In this document: piece after piece, positions 36,211 to 44,414 of the stretch
Position numbering within the stretch: the stretch's first letter is position 1
How the letters are laid out: every line of letters begins with the position of its first letter
Source: Salinimicrobium sp963709775
Lineage (GTDB): Bacteria; Bacteroidota; Bacteroidia; Flavobacteriales; Flavobacteriaceae
DNA: 64,000 nt
Direction of reading: 5' to 3'
Assembly: GCA_963709775.1 (NCBI GenBank)
Contig: CAVPXS010000012.1
Coordinates: 62,001 to 126,000, forward strand
Made by a program: the position numbers and the translations under genes
Notes under the pieces: generated by a model
Told to the model about the DNA's origin: nothing
Seen by the model: only the letters and a program-made list of their open reading frames with translations
The model's database searches: none

Positions 36211-36286
36211 TTTCCGGTATAACGGATCTTTATTAGGGAAATAAATGTAGGAAATTATCTTTTAAAAAGGCCATTTTTGACAGGCT
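36184..36286. repeat. Dispersed repeat, copy B
   Basis: Related to 31067-31178 in the same orientation. It sits exactly where the truncated serine hydrolase loses homology to its family and supplies that frame's false N-terminus. The end of the element also contains the CCATTTTTGACAGGC segment, similar to pieces in the 46-kb tandem array. Confidence 0.7.
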
Positions 36287-36292
36287 TTTGCT

Positions 36293-36934
36293 TTAAACCA
36301 ATGCTTTAAAGTTGTAGCCTTCCTTTTTATAATGCTCCAGCACCTGGGGTAGTACCTGCTTTAAATTTTTTTCGGCTTTATGGCTGTCGTGGAAAACTAT
36401 GATGCTGCCGGGACCTGCATTCTTCAGTACATTTTCAAGGCACTTTTCAGGAGAAATGCGCAAGTCATAATCCATGCTCACTATACTCCACATGACGATC
36501 CTGAAACCCAGTTTCTGAAGTTTTTTTGCCTGTACATTTCTTATCTTTCCGTAAGGGGGTCGAAAAAGGGGATCTTGAATGTCTTTTCCCTGAGGAAGAT
36601 TTTGATCAATAACCTCCCGGGCTTTAAGGGTATTCTGAATGTATTCTTCTACCGGAGTTTTCCAGCCATTAAGGTGGTTGTAGGTGTGATTGCCTACCAC
36701 GTGACCTGCATCAATAACCTGCCGGAAGACTTCCGGATGTTTATCCACATTTTCACCAATACAAAAAAAGCTGGCTTTGGCATCGTAAGCCTTTAACTGT
36801 TCCAGGACCCACGGAGTCACGCCCGGGACAGGACCATCGTCAAAGGTGAGGTAGAGGGCCTTTTCGTCCTCAGGACCCTCCCATATCCTCTGTGGGTAGA
36901 TCCATTTTATGATCCTGGGTATGCGCTCTCTCAT
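36293..36934 (-). CDS. Polysaccharide deacetylase (NodB domain)
   Basis: A 213-residue carbohydrate esterase family 4 protein. Motif 1 TFDDGPVPG (catalytic Asp and metal Asp), motif 2 HVVGNHTYNH (H-x-x-x-H metal site), motif 3 FRPPYGKIR, motif 4 MWSIVSMDYD and motif 5 IVFHDSHKA are all present and in order. Members remove N-acetyl groups from peptidoglycan, chitin or exopolysaccharide. No signal peptide is evident, so it may act on cytoplasmic precursors or be membrane associated. It starts 19 bases after the DUF2723 gene on the same strand, an operon linking it to glycan work in the envelope. Confidence 0.93.
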   Translation of the reverse strand: MRERIPRIIKWIYPQRIWEGPEDEKALYLTFDDGPVPGVTPWVLEQLKAYDAKASFFCIGENVDKHPEVFRQVIDAGHVVGNHTYNHLNGWKTPVEEYIQNTLKAREVIDQNLPQGKDIQDPLFRPPYGKIRNVQAKKLQKLGFRIVMWSIVSMDYDLRISPEKCLENVLKNAGPGSIIVFHDSHKAEKNLKQVLPQVLEHYKKEGYNFKALV

Positions 36935-36953
36935 GTCTCCTGTGCCCCTCTTT

Positions 36954-39900
36954 TTACAGCGAATCCCTTATTTCGGTAGGGAGCAGGTCTGCTCCATCAG
37001 TCGGTACTTCTTCGGGCGCCACTTCAGGGCTTCCGTAGAAATGCTGGAAAAGCATAAGGTACTGGTTGAACTTATCTGCTTCTTCTCTTGCGAGTTCTTC
37101 GGTGTCATTTATGATCAACAGGTCTACCAGGCTTCTGTAGCGTTCAATGTCGGTAACTATTTCATTTCCGCGGGAAAATTGTCTGTCCAGCTCAAGGGAA
37201 CTGTAATAGGTAAGGTTCTCCTGGTATTTTTGCGCCACATCCTGCCACAGTTCACGGGCTTTTTCCTTTTTTCCTACCTCATAATACCCCTGGATAAATG
37301 GTTCCAGTAAAGTATAATATTCAAAGTAGTCTACAGGCATTTTTTCCATTGCGAGATCCATGACATCTTCTGCCCGTTGCATTTTGCCCTCGTTGATAAG
37401 GGTTTCGGAAAGACGTGCCAGGTTGCTGCGATAGGTAATGGCATTCTTACGGGTTTCAGGATCGTAATACAGGTCGGGATCTCCCGAGGTGCCCCAGTAC
37501 CAGTTCATCACAATGTCATACATTTTATCTGAATCAATGCGGCCCATATCAAACGGGTTACGCGGATTCACCGGCGTCTTTATCGGCACCAGTTTGTAAG
37601 CGACCCCGTCCAACTGAAGGTAATCTTTCATCCACAGGTAGTCGTCATCTCCAAAACTTCCGCCGGTAAAGTAAATAGGTCTCTCCCAGTCATTTCCTGC
37701 AATAATATCCAGCATTAACAGCCTGTTCTTGTAGAGAATGTCTCCCGATAGTTCGATTACAATATCGTCAACTATCTCACCGGCATTCTGAGGTTTTACA
37801 ATGCCATTTTCCAGCACATTTTCCTTATTCACAGGAATTCTTATGTGTTTGGTAGGGAAGGTACTTACGCTTTGCCCACTCATCAAATCGGCTTTGGTGC
37901 GGGGGTCGTCGCTGGCGATCCAGTTCATCCAGGTCTCTATGTTCATAGTGTCCTGCGTAATGGGCTGGAACCAAACAGCATCTCTTGTTCCATACCTGTA
38001 CTGCTCATGTTGTAGCTGTCCCGGGATAGGATCGCTCTCCCAGGCTTTGCGCTTCATCTGGTCAATATACCAGTCGGTCGCAAAGAGGCTGGTGTTTACG
38101 ATACGCACATCTGTACGGTAGCCTTCCACTTGCTGCGCATACCATAAAGCAAAGGTGTCATTATCCCCAATGGTAAAGAGAATTGCATTTTCATCGAGAC
38201 TATCCAGGTACATTTTTGCCATTGCCAGGGCAGAGTAGCGGTTCGATCTGTCGTGATCATCATAATTCTCACTGGCCAGTATTCCCGGAACAGCCAGCAA
38301 AGAGACAACCACCACAAGGGCAACAGCGATCTTTGGCTTCAGGTAATCCTTCAGAAGATCGAAGAGGGCATAAACCCCAAATCCTATCCAGATGGCAAAT
38401 ACATAGAAGGAACCAACCAAAGCATAATCTCTTTCCCGTGGTTCAAAAGGCCTTTCATTAAGGTAGATCTTAAGGGCAATTCCTGTAAAGAGAAAGAATA
38501 CCAGTAGTACCCAAAAGTTTTTCTTGTCCCTGCTGTATTGGAACACCAGGCCAATTATTCCTAATAGAAGCGGAAGAAAATAATAGGTATTCCTCGCCGG
38601 ATTGTTTTTCGCATCGGAGGGAAGCTGATCCTGGTTCCCAAGACGGGCCTCGTCAATAAAGTCAATCCCGCTAAGCCAGTTTCCATTCTGGTCTGTATAT
38701 TTTCCCTGCACATCGTTTTGGCGACCTGCGAAATTCCACATGAAATAACGCCAGTACATATAACCCATCTGGTACTCGAACAGGTAATTCATGTTTGAGC
38801 CAAAGGACGGTTTATCAACATCGAGGTATTCCCTAAAGCGGCTTAAAAAGCTATGGTACTGTTCATAATCAACATTCCCCTGATTGAAATTCTGCTTGAA
38901 TTCATTCACAGCGGCAATAAGCTGGTCCTCTTGTTGATATTCGGGTTTAATGGTGAAATCAAGCGGCCCCGTAAACTCCATGTAATTGGAAGCATGCTCT
39001 GTGCTCCACATACGCGGCAGGAATGCCTTATGATCATCATCTGTATTTTGTTTCGCGTTTTTGTAATCATTGACGATTACATATTCGCCTGTAGCCTCAT
39101 CTATCTCATATTTAGGCTTGTCGTCTACATAAGGATTGTTTTCATCAAGGCCGCTGTAGATCTCTGTAAACTGAGGACCGTAGAACAAATGCGTTTCGGG
39201 ATATTGTTCCCTGTTGTAATATGCCAATAGTTCCCGTGCGTTGTTCGGGTTATTTTCATTGATCACCGTGTTTGCGTTTGCCCTTATAGGAAGCATCAGC
39301 CAGGAGGAGAATCCAATGAAGATGAACAGGATGCACAGCAGTAATGTGTTTAGCTGAAAGTATTGTTTGCGCCGCGTGTATTTAATTCCGAAGTAAAAAG
39401 CAGCGATAAGTACAAGGCCCGTAAAAATTGTTCCCGAATTAAACGGAAGCCCCAAAGTATTCACAAAGAAAATTTCTGTAGCCGAAAATAGCACCAGGGA
39501 ATAAGGGAGCAGTAGCTTAAAAATGAACATTAGCACTGCCACCACTACAATATTTGCAATGATAAAATTCTTAACCGTGATCTTCGAGAAATTCTTGAAA
39601 TAGTAAAGAAAACCAATGGCAGGTATTGTGAGCAGCCCCATAAAGTGCACTCCAAAAGAAAGTCCTACTATGAAGCAGATAAGGATCACCCAGCGGTTCC
39701 CCCGTGGCTCAAACATATCCCTTTCCCAAAGCAGTCCCAGGTAAAACAGGATAGACATAAGGAAGGTGGCCATGGCATAAACTTCGGCTTCCCCGGCATT
39801 GAACCAAAAACTGTCTGTAAAAGTAAAAGCAAGAGAACCTACCGCGGCACTACCAAGAACAGCAGCTTTTTTAGCACCGGAGATCCCGCTCACAGGTCCG

Positions 39901-40220
39901 CTTATCTTCAAAACCAGTAATACAATAGACCAGAACATGAACAGAATGGTAAAGGCGCTGGCAAAGACCGACATGAGATTCACCATATAAGCCACTTGTG
40001 AAGGTTCACTGGCAAAAATGGAGAAAAAAGCTCCCATCATTTGGTAGAGCGGCGCACCGGGAGGGTGTCCAACTTCAAGATTTGAAGAAGTGGCAATGTA
40101 TTCTCCTGCATCCCAAAAACTAAGCGTGGGTTCCACAGTAAGCCAAAAGGTTGCGAGTGCTATAAGGAAAACCAACCAGCCCAGAATTTTATTCCACCTG
40201 GTAAAGTTAAAATCTGTCAT
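36954..40220 (-). CDS. DUF2723 membrane glycosyltransferase-like protein
   Basis: A 1088-residue protein typical of Bacteroidota. The N-terminal 300 residues hold DUF2723 with about nine membrane helices, beginning FLIALATFWLTVEPTLSFWD-like (the acidic WDAGEY motif corresponds to the catalytic loop of GT-C enzymes) and GHPPGAPLYQM. A second helix group lies at about 530-660, then a soluble domain (GDNDTFALWYAQQVEGYRTD) and C-terminal helical repeats. The family resembles protein O-mannosyltransferases, and members have been assigned to GT117. Lipid-linked sugar transfer to secreted proteins is the likely role. It is in an operon with the polysaccharide deacetylase. Confidence 0.92.
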   Translation of the reverse strand: MTDFNFTRWNKILGWLVFLIALATFWLTVEPTLSFWDAGEYIATSSNLEVGHPPGAPLYQMMGAFFSIFASEPSQVAYMVNLMSVFASAFTILFMFWSIVLLVLKISGPVSGISGAKKAAVLGSAAVGSLAFTFTDSFWFNAGEAEVYAMATFLMSILFYLGLLWERDMFEPRGNRWVILICFIVGLSFGVHFMGLLTIPAIGFLYYFKNFSKITVKNFIIANIVVVAVLMFIFKLLLPYSLVLFSATEIFFVNTLGLPFNSGTIFTGLVLIAAFYFGIKYTRRKQYFQLNTLLLCILFIFIGFSSWLMLPIRANANTVINENNPNNARELLAYYNREQYPETHLFYGPQFTEIYSGLDENNPYVDDKPKYEIDEATGEYVIVNDYKNAKQNTDDDHKAFLPRMWSTEHASNYMEFTGPLDFTIKPEYQQEDQLIAAVNEFKQNFNQGNVDYEQYHSFLSRFREYLDVDKPSFGSNMNYLFEYQMGYMYWRYFMWNFAGRQNDVQGKYTDQNGNWLSGIDFIDEARLGNQDQLPSDAKNNPARNTYYFLPLLLGIIGLVFQYSRDKKNFWVLLVFFLFTGIALKIYLNERPFEPRERDYALVGSFYVFAIWIGFGVYALFDLLKDYLKPKIAVALVVVVSLLAVPGILASENYDDHDRSNRYSALAMAKMYLDSLDENAILFTIGDNDTFALWYAQQVEGYRTDVRIVNTSLFATDWYIDQMKRKAWESDPIPGQLQHEQYRYGTRDAVWFQPITQDTMNIETWMNWIASDDPRTKADLMSGQSVSTFPTKHIRIPVNKENVLENGIVKPQNAGEIVDDIVIELSGDILYKNRLLMLDIIAGNDWERPIYFTGGSFGDDDYLWMKDYLQLDGVAYKLVPIKTPVNPRNPFDMGRIDSDKMYDIVMNWYWGTSGDPDLYYDPETRKNAITYRSNLARLSETLINEGKMQRAEDVMDLAMEKMPVDYFEYYTLLEPFIQGYYEVGKKEKARELWQDVAQKYQENLTYYSSLELDRQFSRGNEIVTDIERYRSLVDLLIINDTEELAREEADKFNQYLMLFQHFYGSPEVAPEEVPTDGADLLPTEIRDSL

Positions 40221-40426
40221 ATTTGTGAGTTTGAGAACAGTGGCGAATTTAAGAATAATTAAAATACTGTAGGAAGAACGAATTTCAAAAGAAGATATTT
40301 TGGATTGGAGCGGCTAAGTGCTGAATTTTAACCTGTTGACAGGTATGTAAACATACAGGTTTTAAAAATGTTATTTTCACGGAACAATAAAATTTAGCCT
40401 TCGGGAAAAGAATTTGAAAAAAATGT

Positions 40427-40456
40427 TTGTACAAGCCAAAGTTTGTTTTAAATTTG
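40427..40456 (+). promoter_or_regulatory. tRNA-Gln promoter
   Basis: TTG (40427-40429), 19 bases, TAAATTTG (40449-40456): a perfect flavobacterial promoter with the start of transcription expected a few bases before the tRNA. Confidence 0.8.
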
Positions 40457-40473
40457 CATCCGCATTACAGCAA

Positions 40474-40546
40474 TGGCCTATGGTGTAACTGGCAACACGT
40501 CTGGTTTTGGTCCAGAAGAGTCTAGGTTCGAGCCCTAGTAGGCCAA
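40474..40546 (+). tRNA. tRNA-Gln (anticodon TTG)
   Basis: A 73-base cloverleaf. Acceptor arm TGGCCTA pairs with TAGGCCA; the anticodon arm TCTGG/CCAGA closes the loop TTTTGGT, giving anticodon TTG (reads CAA/CAG, glutamine); the T arm CTAGG-TTCGAGC-CCTAG is perfect. CCA is not encoded, as usual in this phylum. It has its own promoter and terminator. Confidence 0.96.
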
Positions 40547-40555
40547 CTGAAATGA

Positions 40556-40583
40556 AAAACCCCGAACGAAAGTTCGGGGTTTT
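40556..40583 (+). terminator. tRNA-Gln terminator
   Basis: A 12-bp perfect stem AAAACCCCGAAC/GTTCGGGGTTTT with GAAA tetraloop starts 10 bases after the tRNA, ending in T-rich sequence. Confidence 0.92.
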
Positions 40584-40593
40584 GTTGTTTATA

Positions 40594-40643
40594 GGTAGCT
40601 GTGCGAAGTCGAAGGTTGTGCGAAGTCTCAGACTTCGCACAAC
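40594..40643. repeat. REP palindrome left of the transposase
   Basis: A 13-bp perfect stem GTTGTGCGAAGTC/GACTTCGCACAAC (40615-40643) with TCA loop, preceded by a half-copy containing GCTGTGCGAAGTC (40598-40610). The same GTGCGAAGTCT core occurs right of the transposase gene. Flanking by such palindromes is the hallmark of REP-associated tyrosine transposases. Confidence 0.85.
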
Positions 40644-40683
40644 TTCAAAAAACTTTATAATTTATTTTCAGTAAATTAATAAA

Positions 40684-41283
40684 GTGAAAGCAGGCTATAC
40701 CATAAAAGATCAATCCAAACCTCATTTTTTAACAGCAACAGTTGTAGACTGGGTTGATATATTCAGCAGACAGATCTATAGGGATTGCATTCTTGACAGC
40801 CTTACTTACTGTGTGCAGAATAAAGGGATGATAGTTTATGGTTACGTTATAATGACCAATCACATTCATCTAATCATACAATCTGAAAAAGGGGAGTTGT
40901 CAAATCTGCTCAGGGATTTCAAAAAGTTTACTGCCACAAAGATCCTGGAGCATCTTCAAAATTATGGGGAAAGCAGAAGAGAATGGATCCTGGAGAGACT
41001 GGCACTAGCTACTTTGACCCATAGCAGAAACAAGAATTATCAGGTTTGGAAGTACGGCAACCACCCCGAAGAAATTTACAGCTCAAAATTCTTGTGGTCA
41101 AAACTGGATTATATTCACCTGAATCCTGTACGCGCAGGTTTTGTGAGCCGTGCTTCCCATTACACATATTCCAGTGCTTCAAATTATGTGAACGGCAAAG
41201 GAATATTTGAGCATGTAACTCTGGCCGACCATCCCGTTTCGAATTTGGTAATGCACCAAAGAATAAGAGATAAATATTACTAA
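40684..41283 (+). CDS. REP-associated tyrosine transposase (Y1, IS200-like)
   Basis: A 199-residue single-strand DNA transposase of the RAYT group, starting at a GTG. The HUH metal-binding motif is NHIHLIIQ (about residue 60), and the region around the catalytic tyrosine is the group signature LDYIHLNPVRAGFVS (about 140-155). The length fits chromosomal RAYTs rather than mobile IS200 copies. It is bracketed by its probable target palindromes at 40594-40643 and 41287-41322, directly downstream of tRNA-Gln. RAYTs nick REP hairpins and are thought to spread REPs while remaining fixed themselves. Confidence 0.93.
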   Translation: MKAGYTIKDQSKPHFLTATVVDWVDIFSRQIYRDCILDSLTYCVQNKGMIVYGYVIMTNHIHLIIQSEKGELSNLLRDFKKFTATKILEHLQNYGESRREWILERLALATLTHSRNKNYQVWKYGNHPEEIYSSKFLWSKLDYIHLNPVRAGFVSRASHYTYSSASNYVNGKGIFEHVTLADHPVSNLVMHQRIRDKYY

Positions 41284-41286
41284 GGT

Positions 41287-41322
41287 GCTGCTGTGCGAAG
41301 TCTCCAGACTTCGCACAGCAGC
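41287..41322. repeat. REP palindrome right of the transposase
   Basis: A 17-bp perfect stem (41287-41303 with 41306-41322; core CTGTGCGAAGTCT) with a 2-base loop begins 3 bases after the transposase stop. It matches the left palindrome in its GTGCGAAGTCT centre. Confidence 0.85.
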
Positions 41323-41343
41323 TCTACACCTACTAAACAAAAA

Positions 41344-41366
41344 AAGCCCCGGAAAATTCCGGAGCT
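41344..41366. terminator. Hairpin downstream of the transposase
   Basis: AGCCCCGGAA and TTCCGGAGCT pair with one mismatch around a 2-3 base loop, with a run of A on the left and AT-rich sequence on the right. It suits a terminator for either the transposase or the convergent small gene at 41399. Confidence 0.55.
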
Positions 41367-41398
41367 ATATATAATAAAGCCACATTTTTTACATTTCA

Positions 41399-41743
41399 CT
41401 ATGCCACCTGAGACAGTGCTGCAGGAATATGGTTGTAATAATTTAATGAACTCTGATAAAAATTCAGGCTTCTTTTATCCTTTTTGAGACAGGAAGAAAG
41501 AAAACGATCCAGATCCTGGCACTCGAAATTTACTGTGGTATATTCATGATCAGACACAGGTATTTCTGCCTTGATGGTCTGTTCTTTATAATCGATCTCT
41601 ACCCTGCGGGCTCCAAAATACATTTTGATGATGCCCTTGTGAAGAGAGCTGAATTTTTCCATTTCTGTTTCACAATCTGTACAACTGCTATGAACAAAAT
41701 TTTTAAATTCTTCAATAATTTGGGAGGGTTGAAATGATGTCAT
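41399..41743 (-). CDS. Hypothetical protein, 114 residues
   Basis: A small acidic/basic mixed protein without signal peptide or membrane helix. It begins MTSFQPSQIIEEFKNFVHSS, has a Cys pair (CTDCETEM), a beta-like middle (KMYFGARRVEIDYKEQTIKA) and a helical end. I do not recognise it. It is alone on the minus strand between the transposase and the AsmA-like gene. The frame is well formed and its codon pattern fits the surrounding genome, so it is probably real. Confidence 0.55.
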   Translation of the reverse strand: MTSFQPSQIIEEFKNFVHSSCTDCETEMEKFSSLHKGIIKMYFGARRVEIDYKEQTIKAEIPVSDHEYTTVNFECQDLDRFLSSCLKKDKRSLNFYQSSLNYYNHIPAALSQVA

Positions 41744-42026
41744 GAGGCTGATTGGTTTTGGTTATTATTCTTTGCTTACGGGGCCTAAATTAAGGGTTGA
41801 GGTGTTAAATATGTTCTAACAAAATGTTGATTAATATAGAATTAACAACAAGGCTTTATTCTTGTGAAAAATTTGGGAGGAAAGAGGGCACTGGAAAGTT
41901 TAAGTGCTAAAGCGATTTTAACAAAATTTCCTTAAACAGCGTAAATCATCCCGTGAAAATTGTTTTATGTACTTCCTGTTCACAGGCTTTTGCAGGAAAA
42001 ATACTATCTTCAACAAAAACCAGGGT

Positions 42027-43499
42027 GTGAGTAAAAAAAGAAAAGTAATCTGGATATCGGCCGGTGTGATTGGAATAGTTCTCCTGCTGTTCCTGGCTAA
42101 CCTCTACGTAAAAAACAGAATTGAGCAGAGACTTGAAAGTAAGGTGGGAGCTTCAGATTATAAAGATCTGTCTGTAAATATCTTCCTCAATAAATTCAGT
42201 GTGGAAGACCTGAAAATGGAGCAGGGGGGATTTGCCGGTAAAGTGGATAAAATAAATGTTAGTGGGATATCTTACTACAAATTCCTTTTTAAGAACGAGG
42301 TGGAGATAGATGAGCTCAAGCTCGATTCCCCGCAAGTTAGCCTGTTTCCAAAAGATACTTCAGCAAAAAAAGATTCCGCTAAACAGAAAGTGCATATAAA
42401 AAACTTCAGGATAGAGGACGGGAGCTTCAGCAAAAAAAGTGCAGATACCGCTGCTGCCTCAATATACGCACATATTCCAACTGCTCACATGAGGAATTTG
42501 AAATCGGGGATGCAGCTTTCCGACTTTAATTCTTATGATGTGGAAATGGATTCCGTTTTCATGAAGATGAATTCCGAACATTATATTGATGTGGGAAATG
42601 TTTCGGCGGTAAACGGAGAGGTGAAAATCTCAGATTTTAAAATACGTTCCTTTTATCCCAGGAGTGAATTCATTCAAAATATCCCTTATGAAAAAGATCA
42701 CATCACGCTCGATGTGAAGTCGATCACCCTGGACAGCCTGAATATTGGAATGCGCAAGGATTCTTTATATCTAAGAAATCATGAAATGACTATTAGCGGG
42801 GCCGATCTCACTATTTACCGGGACAAGCAGGTGCCCGATGATCCCAGGGAGAAAGCTTTATACAGCAAATTGCTGCGGGAGGCGCCGTTGTTACTCAACT
42901 TCGAAAAGGTACTGGTAGAAAATAGTGAGATCGTTTACGAAGAGCAGGTAGAGCGCGAAGATGGGCCTGCAGTAGTGCGTTTCGCGGCTGTAAATGCCAA
43001 TATCAACAACCTCCACAATATTCGGGAACTAAAGGCTCAACCTGAAATCACTGCCAATGCCGATTTTATGCAGGGTACTCCCGTAAAAATTGACTGGACT
43101 TTTCCTGTTTTTGATCCTCAGGACAAATTCCAGATTTCGGGCACCTTTGGGAGGCTGGAAGGAGAGGCCCTTGATCCATTCCTGGTGCCCTCCCTACATG
43201 CACGCGCACGAGGTACAGTGAATAATGTTTACTTTAATTTCTACGGTAATGATGATATCCTGCAGGGAGATTACAGGATGGAATATGAAAAATTCAAGAT
43301 CGAGCTGCTCACCAAAAGAAAGGGGAAAGAAAAAGGCTTTTTAAGTTCCATTGCAAATCTTTTTGTGGACAATAATCAGGAACCCGATGAAGGGGAAGAA
43401 CAGGATGTAAAGGTGGAAAGAAATAAACATCGTTCCTTCTGGAACTACGCCTGGAAAGGCCTTCGGGAAGGTTTGATCGATGCCGTAGGGCAACTTTAG
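42027..43499 (+). CDS. AsmA-like / DUF748-type membrane protein
   Basis: About 490 residues from the GTG at 42027, which directly precedes the membrane helix; the longer frame from 41967 would add a 20-residue Phe/Cys-rich stretch with no clear role. After KKRK comes one helix (IWISAGVIGIVLLLFLANLY), then a long periplasmic beta-rich part of repeated strands as in AsmA/TamB-like bridge proteins, with a KKDSAKKK-like linker at about 130. Such proteins are thought to move phospholipids to the outer membrane or help barrel assembly. The C-terminus (residues 460-490) is charged, then amphipathic. It stands alone. Confidence 0.7.
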   Translation: MSKKRKVIWISAGVIGIVLLLFLANLYVKNRIEQRLESKVGASDYKDLSVNIFLNKFSVEDLKMEQGGFAGKVDKINVSGISYYKFLFKNEVEIDELKLDSPQVSLFPKDTSAKKDSAKQKVHIKNFRIEDGSFSKKSADTAAASIYAHIPTAHMRNLKSGMQLSDFNSYDVEMDSVFMKMNSEHYIDVGNVSAVNGEVKISDFKIRSFYPRSEFIQNIPYEKDHITLDVKSITLDSLNIGMRKDSLYLRNHEMTISGADLTIYRDKQVPDDPREKALYSKLLREAPLLLNFEKVLVENSEIVYEEQVEREDGPAVVRFAAVNANINNLHNIRELKAQPEITANADFMQGTPVKIDWTFPVFDPQDKFQISGTFGRLEGEALDPFLVPSLHARARGTVNNVYFNFYGNDDILQGDYRMEYEKFKIELLTKRKGKEKGFLSSIANLFVDNNQEPDEGEEQDVKVERNKHRSFWNYAWKGLREGLIDAVGQL

Positions 43500-43710
43500 A
43501 AGGTTTAAGGTCTAAGGTTTAATGTTCAAAGTTCAGGATTTAAGGTCGATTCTGATAATATTTCAGGAAAAATCCTTTCAGAAATGCTCTTTTTGAGAGG
43601 TGAGTCCATATGGTTATAAAATTCCCCGGCCTATCGAAAATTTTGCGTAAAAATTGAAATGACACCGATAGCTATCGGGGGTAAAATTTAAGTTGTTTTA
43701 GTGTCTTTTT

Positions 43711-44013
43711 TTAGATTCTTATCTTCTCAGGATCTTGTCTGTTGGAGAATAGTGACAAAATTTCAATGGTTTCATTTTTTTGTCGGTAGTAAAGATTATT
43801 AAATTTCGCAACCACCGCTCTTCTAACAGTTTTGTTTTTCCCTGAGAGTTGAAAAAGTTCTGGATTCTTAGAAATTAATTCAATGGTATGATCAAGTTCC
43901 CGGGAGAAATTCTGCAATTCTCTTTCTGTCCAATTTTTTTCTAAATATTTAAGTGTAGCTTCTAATTCGGAAAGTGCGTGGTTAGTCCATCGAATCTTAT
44001 AACCACTTCTCAT
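43711..44013 (-). CDS. ParE/RelE-family toxin
   Basis: A 100-residue protein with the ParE pattern: IRWTNHALSELEATLKYLEK at the N-terminus, ELDHTIELISKNPELFQLSG in the middle, and the C-terminal RQDPEKIRI tail typical of this branch. ParE toxins poison gyrase; RelE relatives cut mRNA on the ribosome; which applies is not certain. It overlaps the upstream antitoxin gene by 17 bases. One of three such modules in the last 20 kb. Confidence 0.9.
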   Translation of the reverse strand: MRSGYKIRWTNHALSELEATLKYLEKNWTERELQNFSRELDHTIELISKNPELFQLSGKNKTVRRAVVAKFNNLYYRQKNETIEILSLFSNRQDPEKIRI

Positions 44014-44230
44014 ATAATTTCCTTGCTTCGGAATGAGATTCTAATTTTCCGGAATCAGCATCTTTTATTCCTTGTTCGATAGATTTTTTTTCTTCTTTGG
44101 AGATTTCTTTCCACCAGTCAGTTTTCTCACTCTCGCGCAACTTCATTATTTTTTCAACAATAGATTTATCGTTTAGAGTGGATAACCACTGGATTAATTC
44201 TATTTTTTTATTTTGAAGATCTAAGTCCAT
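43997..44230 (-). CDS. Antitoxin of the ParE-type module
   Basis: A 77-residue, strongly charged protein placed upstream of and overlapping the toxin, as expected for an antitoxin. It begins MDLDLQNKKIELIQWLSTLND and contains KTDWWKEISKEEKKSIEQG and SHSEARKLYEKW, the layout of the short flavobacterial ParD-like antitoxins that lack a clear DNA-binding fold. A -7 element on the minus strand (TAAATTTG, 44235-44242) lies so close to the ATG that the message would be nearly leaderless. Confidence 0.8.
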   Translation of the reverse strand: MDLDLQNKKIELIQWLSTLNDKSIVEKIMKLRESEKTDWWKEISKEEKKSIEQGIKDADSGKLESHSEARKLYEKWL

Positions 44231-44361
44231 ATCTCAAATTTACAATTTAGAACCAAAATAATCTTCTTTGCTCGAAGTTTTTAACTGCTGCATCACCAAT
44301 TTCCAATCTTGACTTAATCGTCACGAGCGAAGAATTATATTTCTTATTAATTTTAAAATAC

Positions 44362-44399
44362 GGAATAATTCCACATAATAGGATAATTTCCTATTTTTG
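44362..44399 (+). promoter_or_regulatory. Double operator and promoter of the radical-SAM repair gene
   Basis: Two 11-bp palindrome-like boxes, GGAATAATTCC (44362-44372) and GGATAATTTCC (44381-44391), lie with starts 19 bp apart. The second abuts the -7 element TATTTTTG (44392-44399), and the ATG follows at 44415 after a small GCTGAAAATCAGC hairpin. The same two boxes with the same 19-bp spacing precede dinB at 54.6 kb. Placement over the promoter suits a repressor; the protein that binds is not in the window. Confidence 0.75.
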
Positions 44400-44414
44400 C
44401 TGAAAATCAGCAGT

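Noticed and set aside
29876..36286. Integron-type gene cassette array
   Set aside because: No integrase is in the window and the repeats lack paired GTTRRRY/RYYYAAC core sites with a proper attC fold; the cassette-like look rests only on small genes and two related repeats.
38183..38507. Plus-strand frames inside the DUF2723 gene, and similar antisense frames in polA and the S41 protease
   Set aside because: They lie wholly opposite well-supported genes and show no domain or independent start signal.
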